From IMG/VR virus record IMGVR_UViG_3300021963_000213, positions 1 to 45,936 of that record: DNA of 45,936 nt; one strand, written 5' to 3'. Each line of letters begins with the position of its first letter. Position 1 is the first letter of the stretch. Below the pieces are notes generated by a model that worked only from the letters and a program-made list of their open reading frames with translations, was not told the DNA's origin and made no database searches. Positions 24,489 to 31,354 of the stretch are shown here, in pieces. A program made the translations under genes and the position numbers. Source of the DNA: a virus.

Positions 24489-25750
24489 TGCCTTTATCAT
24501 TATCAGGTGGTCTTAGTTTATCGAAGGTTAGCTTCAGCAGCACCGATCAACACGTAATACCGGCCGGTTCAATTATCATGTACAATGGTACAGATCCTGG
24601 TCTGCCTGGTTGGTCTCAGTATTTTAGAGCAAACGGTAGATACATTAAAGGTACTACCAATACCGCAAATGTTCAAGCACTTACTAATGCTTCAGGTACT
24701 GCTTCTGCCTCAATTACATTTTCGCCCGGCGGCACCCATGGATCAGTAGGGTCATCATATAATTCTACATATACTGCATTTCCTGGTACGTTTGGATCCA
24801 CACCCCCTTATGGCGGTGCTCCTGCCGGCGATCATAATCATACAGCAACAGTTGGTCCTTCCCCGACAGTTGGAACTTTGCCATGGACATCAGATGTTAT
24901 ATTTCTTTTATCATGGTTAGATCAAACATCTTTTCCACCTAATACCATTCATATAAGAGATACTGCCGCCTCAGGTTGGACACAAAAATTAGCAACCGAT
25001 CCGGGATCTCCCACTTTATTTAATAGTGTTCGTAACATTCGAGCAGCTCCTGGTGCTCAAGGAGTTGCAGATGTTAGCGCGGCCGCAATTAGTTTTGGAG
25101 TAACCTCATCCTCTTCAAACGGTTACCATAGTCACATTACAGAGTTACAAACTCAAATTAATCCTGCAACCGGGACATATTTAGGTGGCTCATCTTTTAC
25201 GCCCCCTGCGCCCACACAACCTTCATATTCTGCCCCAGGATTAACTTGGATTGGGACTCAAACTCTTGCACCGCCTGGAGGCGAAAATCATTCGCACGGA
25301 GTTACCTCGTCAATTTACATAAGAAATTTAGAATCTAAAGCATTAAAACTTTGGGTAGCTGCGTCTGAAAGTGGGTTATTGACAAATACGATGGTTATGT
25401 TTGCGGGCGATATTACTAAATTGCCATCTTATTGGAAACTATGTGACGGTACAAATGGTACTATTGATATGAATCAGTTTTTTCTATCACATGCATCATC
25501 CGCAGGCACTGCACACGGGGCACCTGTTAGTAAAAGCGCGGTAGTATCTGGCAGCGCATCGCCAGTCACTTGGACACATAATCATGGTTATGGCACGGGC
25601 GGTGCACCTGGGCCTGGGGCAGCACAACGAAACATTTATTATCATACATCTGGGTCTGCTCCACACGGACACTCCGTATCAAGCTCAAGTGTAACAGATA
25701 ATAATATTCCGCCTACGATAGAATTGGCTTTTATACAATACATACCTTAA
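24488..25750 (+). CDS. Tail-collar type fibre tip with His-x-His motifs
   Basis: The 420-residue protein has two collar-like segments, IPAGSIIMYNGTDPGLPGW near residue 23 and MVMFAGDITKLPSYWKLCDG near residue 303, as in phage tail-collar domains. Histidine pairs recur: GDHNHTA, YHSHITE, NHSHGVT, THNHGYG and PHGHSVS. In T4 gp12 such histidines bind a metal ion along the trimer axis. So a trimeric, metal-stabilised short tail fibre or tip is likely. The first gene (24048) overlaps its start. The gene ends the first adhesin cluster; a late promoter box follows. A similar His-x-His tip is encoded at 37363-38952. Confidence 0.8.
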   Translation: MPLSLSGGLSLSKVSFSSTDQHVIPAGSIIMYNGTDPGLPGWSQYFRANGRYIKGTTNTANVQALTNASGTASASITFSPGGTHGSVGSSYNSTYTAFPGTFGSTPPYGGAPAGDHNHTATVGPSPTVGTLPWTSDVIFLLSWLDQTSFPPNTIHIRDTAASGWTQKLATDPGSPTLFNSVRNIRAAPGAQGVADVSAAAISFGVTSSSSNGYHSHITELQTQINPATGTYLGGSSFTPPAPTQPSYSAPGLTWIGTQTLAPPGGENHSHGVTSSIYIRNLESKALKLWVAASESGLLTNTMVMFAGDITKLPSYWKLCDGTNGTIDMNQFFLSHASSAGTAHGAPVSKSAVVSGSASPVTWTHNHGYGTGGAPGPGAAQRNIYYHTSGSAPHGHSVSSSSVTDNNIPPTIELAFIQYIP

Positions 25751-25759
25751 TTAATACGA

Positions 25760-25767
25760 TATAAATA
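25760..25767 (+). promoter_or_regulatory. T4-type late promoter box TATAAATA
   Basis: Exact match to the T4 late promoter consensus in the 51-base gap before the 2OG oxygenase gene, 35 bases upstream of its ATG. Supported by further exact copies in other gaps (26365, 36115, 39708). Confidence 0.55.
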
Positions 25768-25801
25768 ATTAGTGTTTATTATACCTTGATGAAAGTAGAT
25801 T

Positions 25802-26362
25802 ATGAAGAATTTAACAGATTATATTACAGTATACAAAAATGGTATACCCAATGACTTATGTGATAGAATATTAAATGAGTATAAAAAATCCAATAGTTGG
25901 GAAGAGGCGAGAATTGGCGGCGGGGTGGTTGATAAAGATATGCGCAATGTGAGAAATGTAAATGTTTCTCACCCTGAAATTATATCTGAAAATCAAGAAG
26001 TACGTAAAAAATTAGATACAGATTTATATGAGGTTGTTGCAAAACTATTAGCAGAATACACAAAAATTGCACCGTATACTACAATTGTAAATGACAGTGG
26101 ATATACGTTATTGGAATATTCAGAAGGATGTTTTTATAAACAACATACAGATCATTTTATAACAGAACCAAGATCTATATCGTGTTCACTAAATTTAAAC
26201 GATGATTATACTGGCGGAGAATTTACATTTTTTGACGATGAGTTATCTTATAATTTAGGTAAAGGAGATGTAATAATGTTTCCATCTAATTTTATGTATC
26301 CTCATGCAATTAAACCTGTTTTGTCTGGTACAAGGTATTCTATTATAACTTGGTTCAATTAA
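25802..26362 (+). CDS. 2OG-Fe(II) oxygenase
   Basis: The 186-residue protein has the 2-oxoglutarate/iron double-stranded beta-helix signature: His115 and Asp117 in KQHTDHF, distal His168 in YPHAIKP, and Arg178 in SGTRYSIITWF for the 2OG carboxylate. The layout resembles prolyl-4-hydroxylase-like enzymes. Members oxidise proteins or small molecules using 2-oxoglutarate and O2; the substrate here is unknown. Such genes are frequent in marine T4-like phages. It has its own TATAAATA box and is followed by a second, unrelated-looking oxygenase gene with its own box, so both are probably expressed late, with virion genes. That makes a virion or host-surface protein a plausible substrate (inference). 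Confidence 0.85.
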   Translation: MKNLTDYITVYKNGIPNDLCDRILNEYKKSNSWEEARIGGGVVDKDMRNVRNVNVSHPEIISENQEVRKKLDTDLYEVVAKLLAEYTKIAPYTTIVNDSGYTLLEYSEGCFYKQHTDHFITEPRSISCSLNLNDDYTGGEFTFFDDELSYNLGKGDVIMFPSNFMYPHAIKPVLSGTRYSIITWFN

Positions 26363-26364
26363 GT

Positions 26365-26372
26365 TATAAATA
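26365..26372 (+). promoter_or_regulatory. T4-type late promoter box TATAAATA
   Basis: Exact match two bases after the TAA of the first oxygenase gene and 29 bases before the ATG of the second. Confidence 0.55.
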
Positions 26373-26400
26373 AATGAAAGTTACAGTATAAGGATATATT

Positions 26401-26937
26401 ATGAATAAAGAGTTAGCAAAAAATAGTTATATAAAAATTCCAAAATTTATTACAAAAACTCGTGCTGCAAAGTTAAGAAAAGAATTTACTGAATTCTGCA
26501 AAAAAGAAAATATGCAGGGCGATCAACAGGCTCCAAATTCTGCGGCAACATATAATTATTTAGGTTTTTTGGAATTGTTATGCGAGAAAGTTCCTGAACT
26601 ATCTAAAATTGTGGAAACAACTTTGTTACCAACTTATACGTATGCAAGAGTTTATGGCGAAAAAAGTGTTTTGGTAAAACATAAAGATAGGCATGCGTGT
26701 GAAATAAGTATTACATTGCATTTAGGTGGTGATGCTGAATGGCCTATTTATATTGAAACCCCTGCAGGTGTTCATGCAAAAGTTGATATGGAACCAGGAG
26801 ATGCAATGGTATATCTTGGATGTGATGCTTTTCATTGGAGAGATGAATTTCAAGGTAAAGAATATTGCCAAGCATTTATGCATTATGTTCAAAGTAAAGG
26901 ACCTAACGCCTGGGCATATTTTGATAGACAAAGATGA
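26401..26937 (+). CDS. Second putative 2OG-Fe(II) oxygenase-like protein
   Basis: Residues His94 and Asp96 in VKHKDRHACEI and His145 in CDAFHWRDEF fit the iron-binding triad of the 2OG oxygenase fold, preceded by LPTYTYARVYG and followed by CQAFMHYVQS. The usual 2OG-binding Arg or Lys is not obvious after the last histidine, where Gln157 sits, so substrate binding may differ. The 178-residue length fits small phage oxygenases. It overlaps the next gene by four bases (ATGA). Role unknown; hydroxylation of a protein or nucleic acid component is possible. Confidence 0.72.
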   Translation: MNKELAKNSYIKIPKFITKTRAAKLRKEFTEFCKKENMQGDQQAPNSAATYNYLGFLELLCEKVPELSKIVETTLLPTYTYARVYGEKSVLVKHKDRHACEISITLHLGGDAEWPIYIETPAGVHAKVDMEPGDAMVYLGCDAFHWRDEFQGKEYCQAFMHYVQSKGPNAWAYFDRQR

Positions 26938-27323
26938 CATTTGAATTGACCGAAGAAAACTTTATCATGTATGCAATGAAATACTATGATAATCCCTCCT
27001 GTAAAGGTATGGCAGAATTCCTAGATGATATAAAGAGATTTAAATACATCAAACGACTTTTGGGAAAGTACACAAGCGGAAAAGAATTAAAAGAAAGATT
27101 AATCATTAACCATATGATTGTTCTTAATAATTTATTTGGTGTTGAGGCAACAACAAAGATGTTGTTCTTTAAGATAGATAAAAAGTTTTGGCCTCAGTTA
27201 AAAACATTCTTAGTGTTTTTAAATTATATGCCAGAGAAAATTATATTAAACAAGGGTGTTGCTATAATAGAGTCAGAAATACCTTTAGACGACAAAATAG
27301 TAGAAATTTTAAGAAAAGTATAA
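26934..27323 (+). CDS. Conserved T4-like phage protein, 129 residues
   Basis: It begins MTFELTEENFIMYAMKYYDN and contains FLDDIKRFKYIKRLL, KERLIINHMIVLNNLFG and FFKIDKKFWPQLKTFLVFLN. This recognisable all-helical pattern occurs in many T4-like marine phages as a protein of unknown function (I associate it with the DUF7207-type family, from memory). The ATG overlaps the preceding TGA. No catalytic motif is visible. The context suggests a virion or replication accessory role, but I cannot decide between them. Confidence 0.75.
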   Translation: MTFELTEENFIMYAMKYYDNPSCKGMAEFLDDIKRFKYIKRLLGKYTSGKELKERLIINHMIVLNNLFGVEATTKMLFFKIDKKFWPQLKTFLVFLNYMPEKIILNKGVAIIESEIPLDDKIVEILRKV

Positions 27324-27325
27324 AA

Positions 27326-27874
27326 ATGGGAAAATTTGTAGATTCCGTTATAGCGTACAGAATACTTAAATTGCTTGTAACGCCATTTAATAAAACAGAT
27401 GCGTTCAAATTAGGTATCATTGACGATAAGGGCAATGAACTAATTAAGATGCAAGATTTAAATACTGTACAAGAAAGAGATGCATACACTCTTTTACACA
27501 GATTAGTGTATAGATTAAAGAAAATCATTGAAAAAGTGCCTATTGCAAATAAACAACTTGTTTCATTGGCTGCTGCGTATGCTTTGATAAAAGAGGCATT
27601 GGAAGAGGGAAAAGAGCCGATTGACCTAGAATTTAAATATATAAATAAAGTTAAGTCTGAGTTAAATGAAGAACTTGTATTGGTTGAGGAGTATCTCAAT
27701 GACCGTAAAATGTTCACATTCAAACAGTTTTCTGAAGAAGGCGAAGGAGCCGTTGCAGCAAATAACGCTGCAGTAACTCCTGGAATTGCGGGTCTACCAC
27801 CAGATCAGGTCCCAATTAGCAAAAAACGTCAGAAAAAATGGGTTGATTCAAATAGTATTTTTAGGAGAAAATAA
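27326..27874 (+). CDS. Conserved T4-like phage protein, 182 residues
   Basis: I chose the ATG at 27326, three bases after the previous stop codon; the frame extends further upstream only through the coding region of the neighbouring gene. The product begins MGKFVDSVIAYRILKLLVTP and continues FNKTDAFKLGIIDDKGNEL, then a mostly helical body (YTLLHRLVYRLKKIIEKVP) and a low-complexity Ala/Pro/Gln tail ending in a basic SKKRQKKWVDSNSIFRRK. Similar proteins are widespread in T4-like marine phages with unknown function. It overlaps the next gene by one base (TAATG). A TATAAATA at 27640 lies inside it and may serve the downstream genes or be chance. Confidence 0.72.
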   Translation: MGKFVDSVIAYRILKLLVTPFNKTDAFKLGIIDDKGNELIKMQDLNTVQERDAYTLLHRLVYRLKKIIEKVPIANKQLVSLAAAYALIKEALEEGKEPIDLEFKYINKVKSELNEELVLVEEYLNDRKMFTFKQFSEEGEGAVAANNAAVTPGIAGLPPDQVPISKKRQKKWVDSNSIFRRK

Positions 27875-28236
27875 TGGAAATTATCATCGTAGCAGTCGCA
27901 ATTCTTGCAGTAGCAGGTTACTTTATCATGAGAAGAAGTAAAGATATTCCTGAGTCTGTTGTTAAAACAGAACAGGCATCACCTGCTCCTGTAGTGGAGC
28001 CAGTACCGTTGGGTACAGAAGCATCTGTAGTCACAGTTTCAGCTGACACAAAACCAGTTGAGACAAAATCAGATACAATCACATTTGTTCCACCTGTAAC
28101 AACAGCTGTTCAAGAAGCAAACATTCTTGATTTGAATAATGATGGCAAAGTTAATTTGGATGATGCCAAAGAAGCGGTTAAAAAGACTGTTGCTAAAGCA
28201 AAGACTGCAACCTCTAGAGCTAAGAAGAAAAAATAA
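27874..28236 (+). CDS. Membrane-anchored protein with EF-hand/dockerin-like loop
   Basis: Residues 1-19 form one transmembrane segment (EIIIVAVAILAVAGYFIM) followed by RRSK, which places the C-terminus in the cytoplasm or, if processed, outside. A Pro/Val/Thr-rich linker leads to a calcium-loop motif at residues 86-97: Asp86, Asn88, Asp90, Gly91, Asn94, Asp97 in LDLNNDGKVNLDD. This is the EF-hand/dockerin pattern. A basic Lys/Ala tail follows (KKTVAKAKTATSRAKKKK). Function unknown; the loop suggests calcium-dependent protein contact. Starts and stops overlap both neighbours by one base, so it is part of a coupled operon. Confidence 0.72.
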   Translation: MEIIIVAVAILAVAGYFIMRRSKDIPESVVKTEQASPAPVVEPVPLGTEASVVTVSADTKPVETKSDTITFVPPVTTAVQEANILDLNNDGKVNLDDAKEAVKKTVAKAKTATSRAKKKK

Positions 28237-28541
28237 TGGCTACTTCGCAAGAAAGAATCGGCATACTTGAGACTAAGGTTGAGGGTATCAATGAAAAAAT
28301 TGATACCTTAAAAACCGATGTTAAGGAGATGCATGACTGTTTGGATAAAACACGTGACGACCTTAGCGCCAAACTCGATAAGATGTACGATGCTTCTTGC
28401 GCACAGCATGCGGCACTTAATGACAAAATTGAGTCAATCGAAAAATTAAAAGACAAATGGACATATATGGCATGGGGTGGGTTAGCCGTAGTTGGCTTCC
28501 TAGCTGGCCATATTGATAAGATTCAACCACTTTTCTATTGA
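28236..28541 (+). CDS. Coiled-coil protein with C-terminal membrane segment
   Basis: The first ~70 residues are heptad-rich (ILETKVEGINEKIDTLKTDV, ESIEKLKDK). A transmembrane segment follows near residues 77-92 (YMAWGGLAVVGFLAGHI). The layout, coiled coil then one C-terminal helix, is that of XhlA-type holin accessory proteins, but many small phage membrane proteins share it. It follows another membrane protein gene. The TGA stop lies inside the -35 element of the primase promoter. Holin function is only a possibility; spanin genes are 2 kb downstream. Confidence 0.6.
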   Translation: MATSQERIGILETKVEGINEKIDTLKTDVKEMHDCLDKTRDDLSAKLDKMYDASCAQHAALNDKIESIEKLKDKWTYMAWGGLAVVGFLAGHIDKIQPLFY

Positions 28542-28566
28542 CCTTATAGCCTGTTTATAATATAAT
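28538..28566 (+). promoter_or_regulatory. Sigma70-type promoter for the primase gene
   Basis: TTGACC at 28538-28543, 17-base spacer, perfect TATAAT at 28561-28566. The predicted start near 28573 lies inside the following inverted repeat, so this transcript would lack the 5' arm. Confidence 0.65.
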
Positions 28567-28588
28567 AAGACTCTCCTGGAGTCTTATT
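28564..28588 (+). promoter_or_regulatory. 10-bp hairpin covering the primase ribosome-binding site
   Basis: Perfect inverted repeat aataagactc / gagtcttatt with a 5-base loop. The 3' arm and loop contain GGAG at 28578-28581, seven bases before the GTG start. No T run follows, so it is a poor terminator. Longer upstream transcripts could hide the Shine-Dalgarno; transcripts from the local promoter could not. Confidence 0.65.
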
Positions 28589-29605
28589 GTGTCTTTATTT
28601 CTTGATCTTAAATACTTAAAATTAATCAGCAATCGTTTACCTCTGTTCAAACAGAAAAACGATCATCTGTATAACTGTCGTTGTACCATTTGCGGAGATT
28701 CTTCTACCAAAAAGAATAAAACGCGAGGGTACTTTTATGCCGTTAAAAACGATTTGTTTTATAAATGTCATAATTGTGATGCATCATTACACTTTGGTTC
28801 ATTCTTGAAACAAATGGATTCATTGATGTATAATCAATATACGATGGAAAGATACAGCGAAGGTATGCCATTGAATAAACCTCACCAAAAAGTTGAGGAT
28901 AAATTTAAAATGGAACAACCTGTATTTGAACCGAAAAATATATTAGATGAATTACTTGATCGTTTAGATAACTTGCCCGAAGACAATGAAGCGGTGCAGT
29001 TTTGTTTAAAAAGAAAAATCCCAAGAGAAAAATTTAAACAGTTATATTTTGTAGATGATATTAGAAAGATAGAACAATTATCTGACAAGTATAAAGATAC
29101 ATTAAAGACTAAAGAACCAAGATTGGTCATTCCTTTCTATGATGAAAAGGGTTTATTAGTTGGTGTAACTTGTAGAGCATTGCGAAATGAATCTTTAAGG
29201 TATGTTACTATTAAGATCAATGAGGATAAGCCGTTTATATTTGGATTAGATTTTATTGATAGGAATAAAAAGGTTTACGTTGTTGAGGGACCTATTGATA
29301 GTTTATTCATTCCAAATTGTATTGCAGTTGCGGGTACAGCATTTGGTAAATTAGATTCATTGGGCATTCCAAAAGAAAGATTGATCGTTATATTTGACAA
29401 TCAACCTAGGAATAAAGAAGTTTGTAAAATTATAGACAAGACCATCAATAGCAATTATAATATTGTTATCTGGCCACAGACGTTAGAAGAAAAAGACATT
29501 AATGATATTGTGTTAACGGGCAAAGAACCATTGAACATAATTAAAAAGAACATATATAATGGCCTAGAAGCAAAAATGAAATTCGTATCATGGAAGAGGT
29601 GTTAA
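28589..29605 (+). CDS. 61: DNA primase, T4 gp61-like
   Basis: The 338-residue protein has an N-terminal zinc-binding domain (Cys32, Cys35 in CTICGDSS; Cys60, Cys63 in YKCHNCD) and a TOPRIM catalytic core with Glu233 in VYVVEGPIDSLF and Asp270 in LIVIFDNQPRN. T4 gp61 has the same order and length and makes RNA primers for lagging-strand synthesis together with the gp41 helicase. The start is a GTG, preceded by GGAG in a hairpin (28564-28588). It is followed without a gap by thyX. The C-terminal ~60 residues include NDIVLTGKEPLNIIKKNIYNG, a regular phage primase ending. No helicase gene is in this window. Confidence 0.9.
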   Translation: MSLFLDLKYLKLISNRLPLFKQKNDHLYNCRCTICGDSSTKKNKTRGYFYAVKNDLFYKCHNCDASLHFGSFLKQMDSLMYNQYTMERYSEGMPLNKPHQKVEDKFKMEQPVFEPKNILDELLDRLDNLPEDNEAVQFCLKRKIPREKFKQLYFVDDIRKIEQLSDKYKDTLKTKEPRLVIPFYDEKGLLVGVTCRALRNESLRYVTIKINEDKPFIFGLDFIDRNKKVYVVEGPIDSLFIPNCIAVAGTAFGKLDSLGIPKERLIVIFDNQPRNKEVCKIIDKTINSNYNIVIWPQTLEEKDINDIVLTGKEPLNIIKKNIYNGLEAKMKFVSWKRC

Positions 29606-30295
29606 ATGAAATGTAAGTTAATTAGTTATAGCAGACCGGCACGTGAATTAGTGTCAGATGGTTTGTATGACGTACAAGATCTAGTAGCATTTTGTGCAAG
29701 AGTTTCTAATCCAGCAAACCAATATAACACAGAAACATCTGAGAAATTGATTAAGTATTTGATTAAACATCAACACTGGTCACCACTTGAGATGACATCT
29801 GCGTGTATTGAGATTGAAACAACAAGAGATATTGCCCGTCAGATTCTTCGTCATAGAAGTTTCTCTTTTCAAGAGTTTAGTCAACGATATGCGGATCCTA
29901 CACAGGATTTAGATTTTGTTATTCGTGATGCGCGTCTACAAGATACTAAAAATCGTCAAAATTCTGTTGATCTAGATTTACAAAATGATGAACAACGACA
30001 GATTGCATATCAATGGCAAAATTTACAGCGAGATCTTATAAATAAAACCCGGGATGTATATTCTTGGGCAATCTCTAAAGGTATTGCTAAAGAACAAGCA
30101 CGAGCAGTGCTTCCTGAAGGATTAACAGTCAGTAGACTTTATATGAATGGTACCTTAAGAAGTTGGATCCACTATATAATGCTACGAGCTGGCAATGGAA
30201 CTCAGAAAGAACATGCTGAGATTGCTCTAGCTTGCGCTGAAGTGATTGCAGAAATATTCCCTATGACTAAGGATTTGATAAATGAACAGTTATGA
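29606..30295 (+). CDS. thyX: Flavin-dependent thymidylate synthase ThyX
   Basis: The ThyX signature RHRSFSFQEFSQRY is present at residues 82-95. The 229-residue length is normal. ThyX makes dTMP from dUMP using folate and a flavin, replacing ThyA. The N-terminal AFCARVSNPANQYNTE and the KHQHWSPLEMTS segment (about residues 54-64) are also typical of the family. The ATG directly follows the primase stop. The C-terminal coding region overlaps the next gene by 14 bases. It forms part of the phage nucleotide-supply operon with nrdA/nrdB and dCMP deaminase. Confidence 0.95.
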   Translation: MKCKLISYSRPARELVSDGLYDVQDLVAFCARVSNPANQYNTETSEKLIKYLIKHQHWSPLEMTSACIEIETTRDIARQILRHRSFSFQEFSQRYADPTQDLDFVIRDARLQDTKNRQNSVDLDLQNDEQRQIAYQWQNLQRDLINKTRDVYSWAISKGIAKEQARAVLPEGLTVSRLYMNGTLRSWIHYIMLRAGNGTQKEHAEIALACAEVIAEIFPMTKDLINEQL

Positions 30296-30659
30296 TGATG
30301 TAAGAAGTTTTATGCGTGCTGGAGATCAGCAAGTATATAATACTCCGGGTGTTTCAGATGATAGAGTTGCCCAAGGCACTCTTTATATGAAGTTAATTTC
30401 AGAAGAGTTTACAGAACTAGCGCTTGCGTGGACAGAAGAAGACATTGTTGAAATCGCAGACGCATGCGCAGATCTAAAATGGGTTATTGAAGGCTTAGAA
30501 CATTCATTAGGCATTCCGCAACAAGCAGTATGGGATGAAGTTGCGCGATCTAATATGTCTAAGTTAGTTGATGGTAAGTTGATCAAAAGGGATGATGGCA
30601 AGGTGTTAAAACCTGATACATTTGTTCCGCCAAATATTAAAAAAATTCTAGAATCTTAA
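30282..30659 (+). CDS. MazG-like nucleotide pyrophosphohydrolase
   Basis: A 125-residue all-alpha protein with the motif SEEFTELALAW, IADACADLKWVIEGLEHSLG and WDEVARSNMSKL, typical of the all-alpha NTP pyrophosphohydrolase (MazG/PRA-PH-like) superfamily. These enzymes hydrolyse NTPs or dNTPs to monophosphates plus pyrophosphate, using Mg bound by EExxE and ExxD residues. The tail DDGKVLKPDTFVPPNI is usual in this phage branch. Possible roles are control of the dNTP pool or of (p)ppGpp; neither is proven. It overlaps thyX by 14 bases. Confidence 0.82.
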   Translation: MNSYDDVRSFMRAGDQQVYNTPGVSDDRVAQGTLYMKLISEEFTELALAWTEEDIVEIADACADLKWVIEGLEHSLGIPQQAVWDEVARSNMSKLVDGKLIKRDDGKVLKPDTFVPPNIKKILES

Positions 30660-31085
30660 ATGTGGTATCTATCTCTATTACCTAATGCTTTCTTTCATGC
30701 TATTGTTGTAGCAGGAGTTGTTGCCGTACTAGGTAGTATGTTTTTGAAGATGATTACATTTGTGAGTAAGTATTACATTCCTCTAAGAATAATTGGATTT
30801 GTAGTATTCACATTTGGTATTTACTTTGAGGGCGGCCTTGCCAATGAAGAGCAATGGATAGCTAAAGTAAAAGAGATGGAAGCAAAAGTTGCTGCAGCTG
30901 AAGCTGAGGGCAAAAAGGAAACTATTAAGATTCAACAAAAGGTTGTAGTACAGCAAAAAGTTATTCGTGAAAAAGGCGAAGACATTGTGAAATATATAGA
31001 TCGAGAAATAGTTAAGTATGATAATTCTTGCATCATACCTAAAGAAGTAATCGAGACTCACAATAAAGCAGCGAAAAAAGAATGA
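30660..31085 (+). CDS. Putative inner-membrane spanin (Rz-like)
   Basis: Residues ~10-30 and ~40-58 are hydrophobic (FFHAIVVAGVVAVLGSMFL; RIIGFVVFTFGIYF), followed by a long coiled coil (WIAKVKEMEAKVAAAEAEGK, then IKIQQKVVVQQKVIREKGE). Membrane anchor followed by a periplasmic coiled coil is the i-spanin layout. The next gene overlaps it by four bases (ATGA) and encodes a small lipoprotein, as in Rz/Rz1 pairs. Spanins fuse inner and outer membranes in the last step of lysis, so the host is probably Gram-negative. Two transmembrane segments are unusual for Rz and leave the topology uncertain. Confidence 0.7.
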   Translation: MWYLSLLPNAFFHAIVVAGVVAVLGSMFLKMITFVSKYYIPLRIIGFVVFTFGIYFEGGLANEEQWIAKVKEMEAKVAAAEAEGKKETIKIQQKVVVQQKVIREKGEDIVKYIDREIVKYDNSCIIPKEVIETHNKAAKKE

Positions 31086-31336
31086 GATACCTATTACTAT
31101 TATTGTTACTAACAGGATGTAAAGCAGTGCCAGTCGTTGCTAAATTTCCTGAAGCACCTGAAGCAATTATGGTTAAGTGCCCTGACCTAGCACAATTAAA
31201 AGATGACGCAAAATTGAGTGATATCGCAAAGACTGTCACATTAAATTATACTGCATACTACGAATGCGGTGTGAAATTGGATGCGTGGATCGAATGGTAT
31301 CAAGTACAAAAGAAAATATTCGAAACAGTAAAATAA
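31082..31336 (+). CDS. Putative outer-membrane lipoprotein spanin (Rz1-like)
   Basis: The start MRYLLLLLLLTGC is a lipoprotein signal with a lipobox LLTGC (lipidated Cys13). The mature part begins KAVPVVAKFPEAPEAIM and is ~70 residues with a proline-rich start and two further cysteines. An overlapping start with the upstream i-spanin gene (ATGA) supports a two-component spanin pair. The C-terminal helix (KLDAWIEWYQVQKKIFETVK) could contact the coiled coil of the partner. Confidence 0.78.
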   Translation: MRYLLLLLLLTGCKAVPVVAKFPEAPEAIMVKCPDLAQLKDDAKLSDIAKTVTLNYTAYYECGVKLDAWIEWYQVQKKIFETVK

Positions 31337-31354
31337 AAACAAATTGGAGTAAAG

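Noticed and set aside
27640-30044. TATAAATA boxes inside genes (18746, 27640 and 30037)
   Set aside because: In AT-rich coding sequence this 8-mer occurs by chance; unlike those in gaps, these are not near a following start codon.
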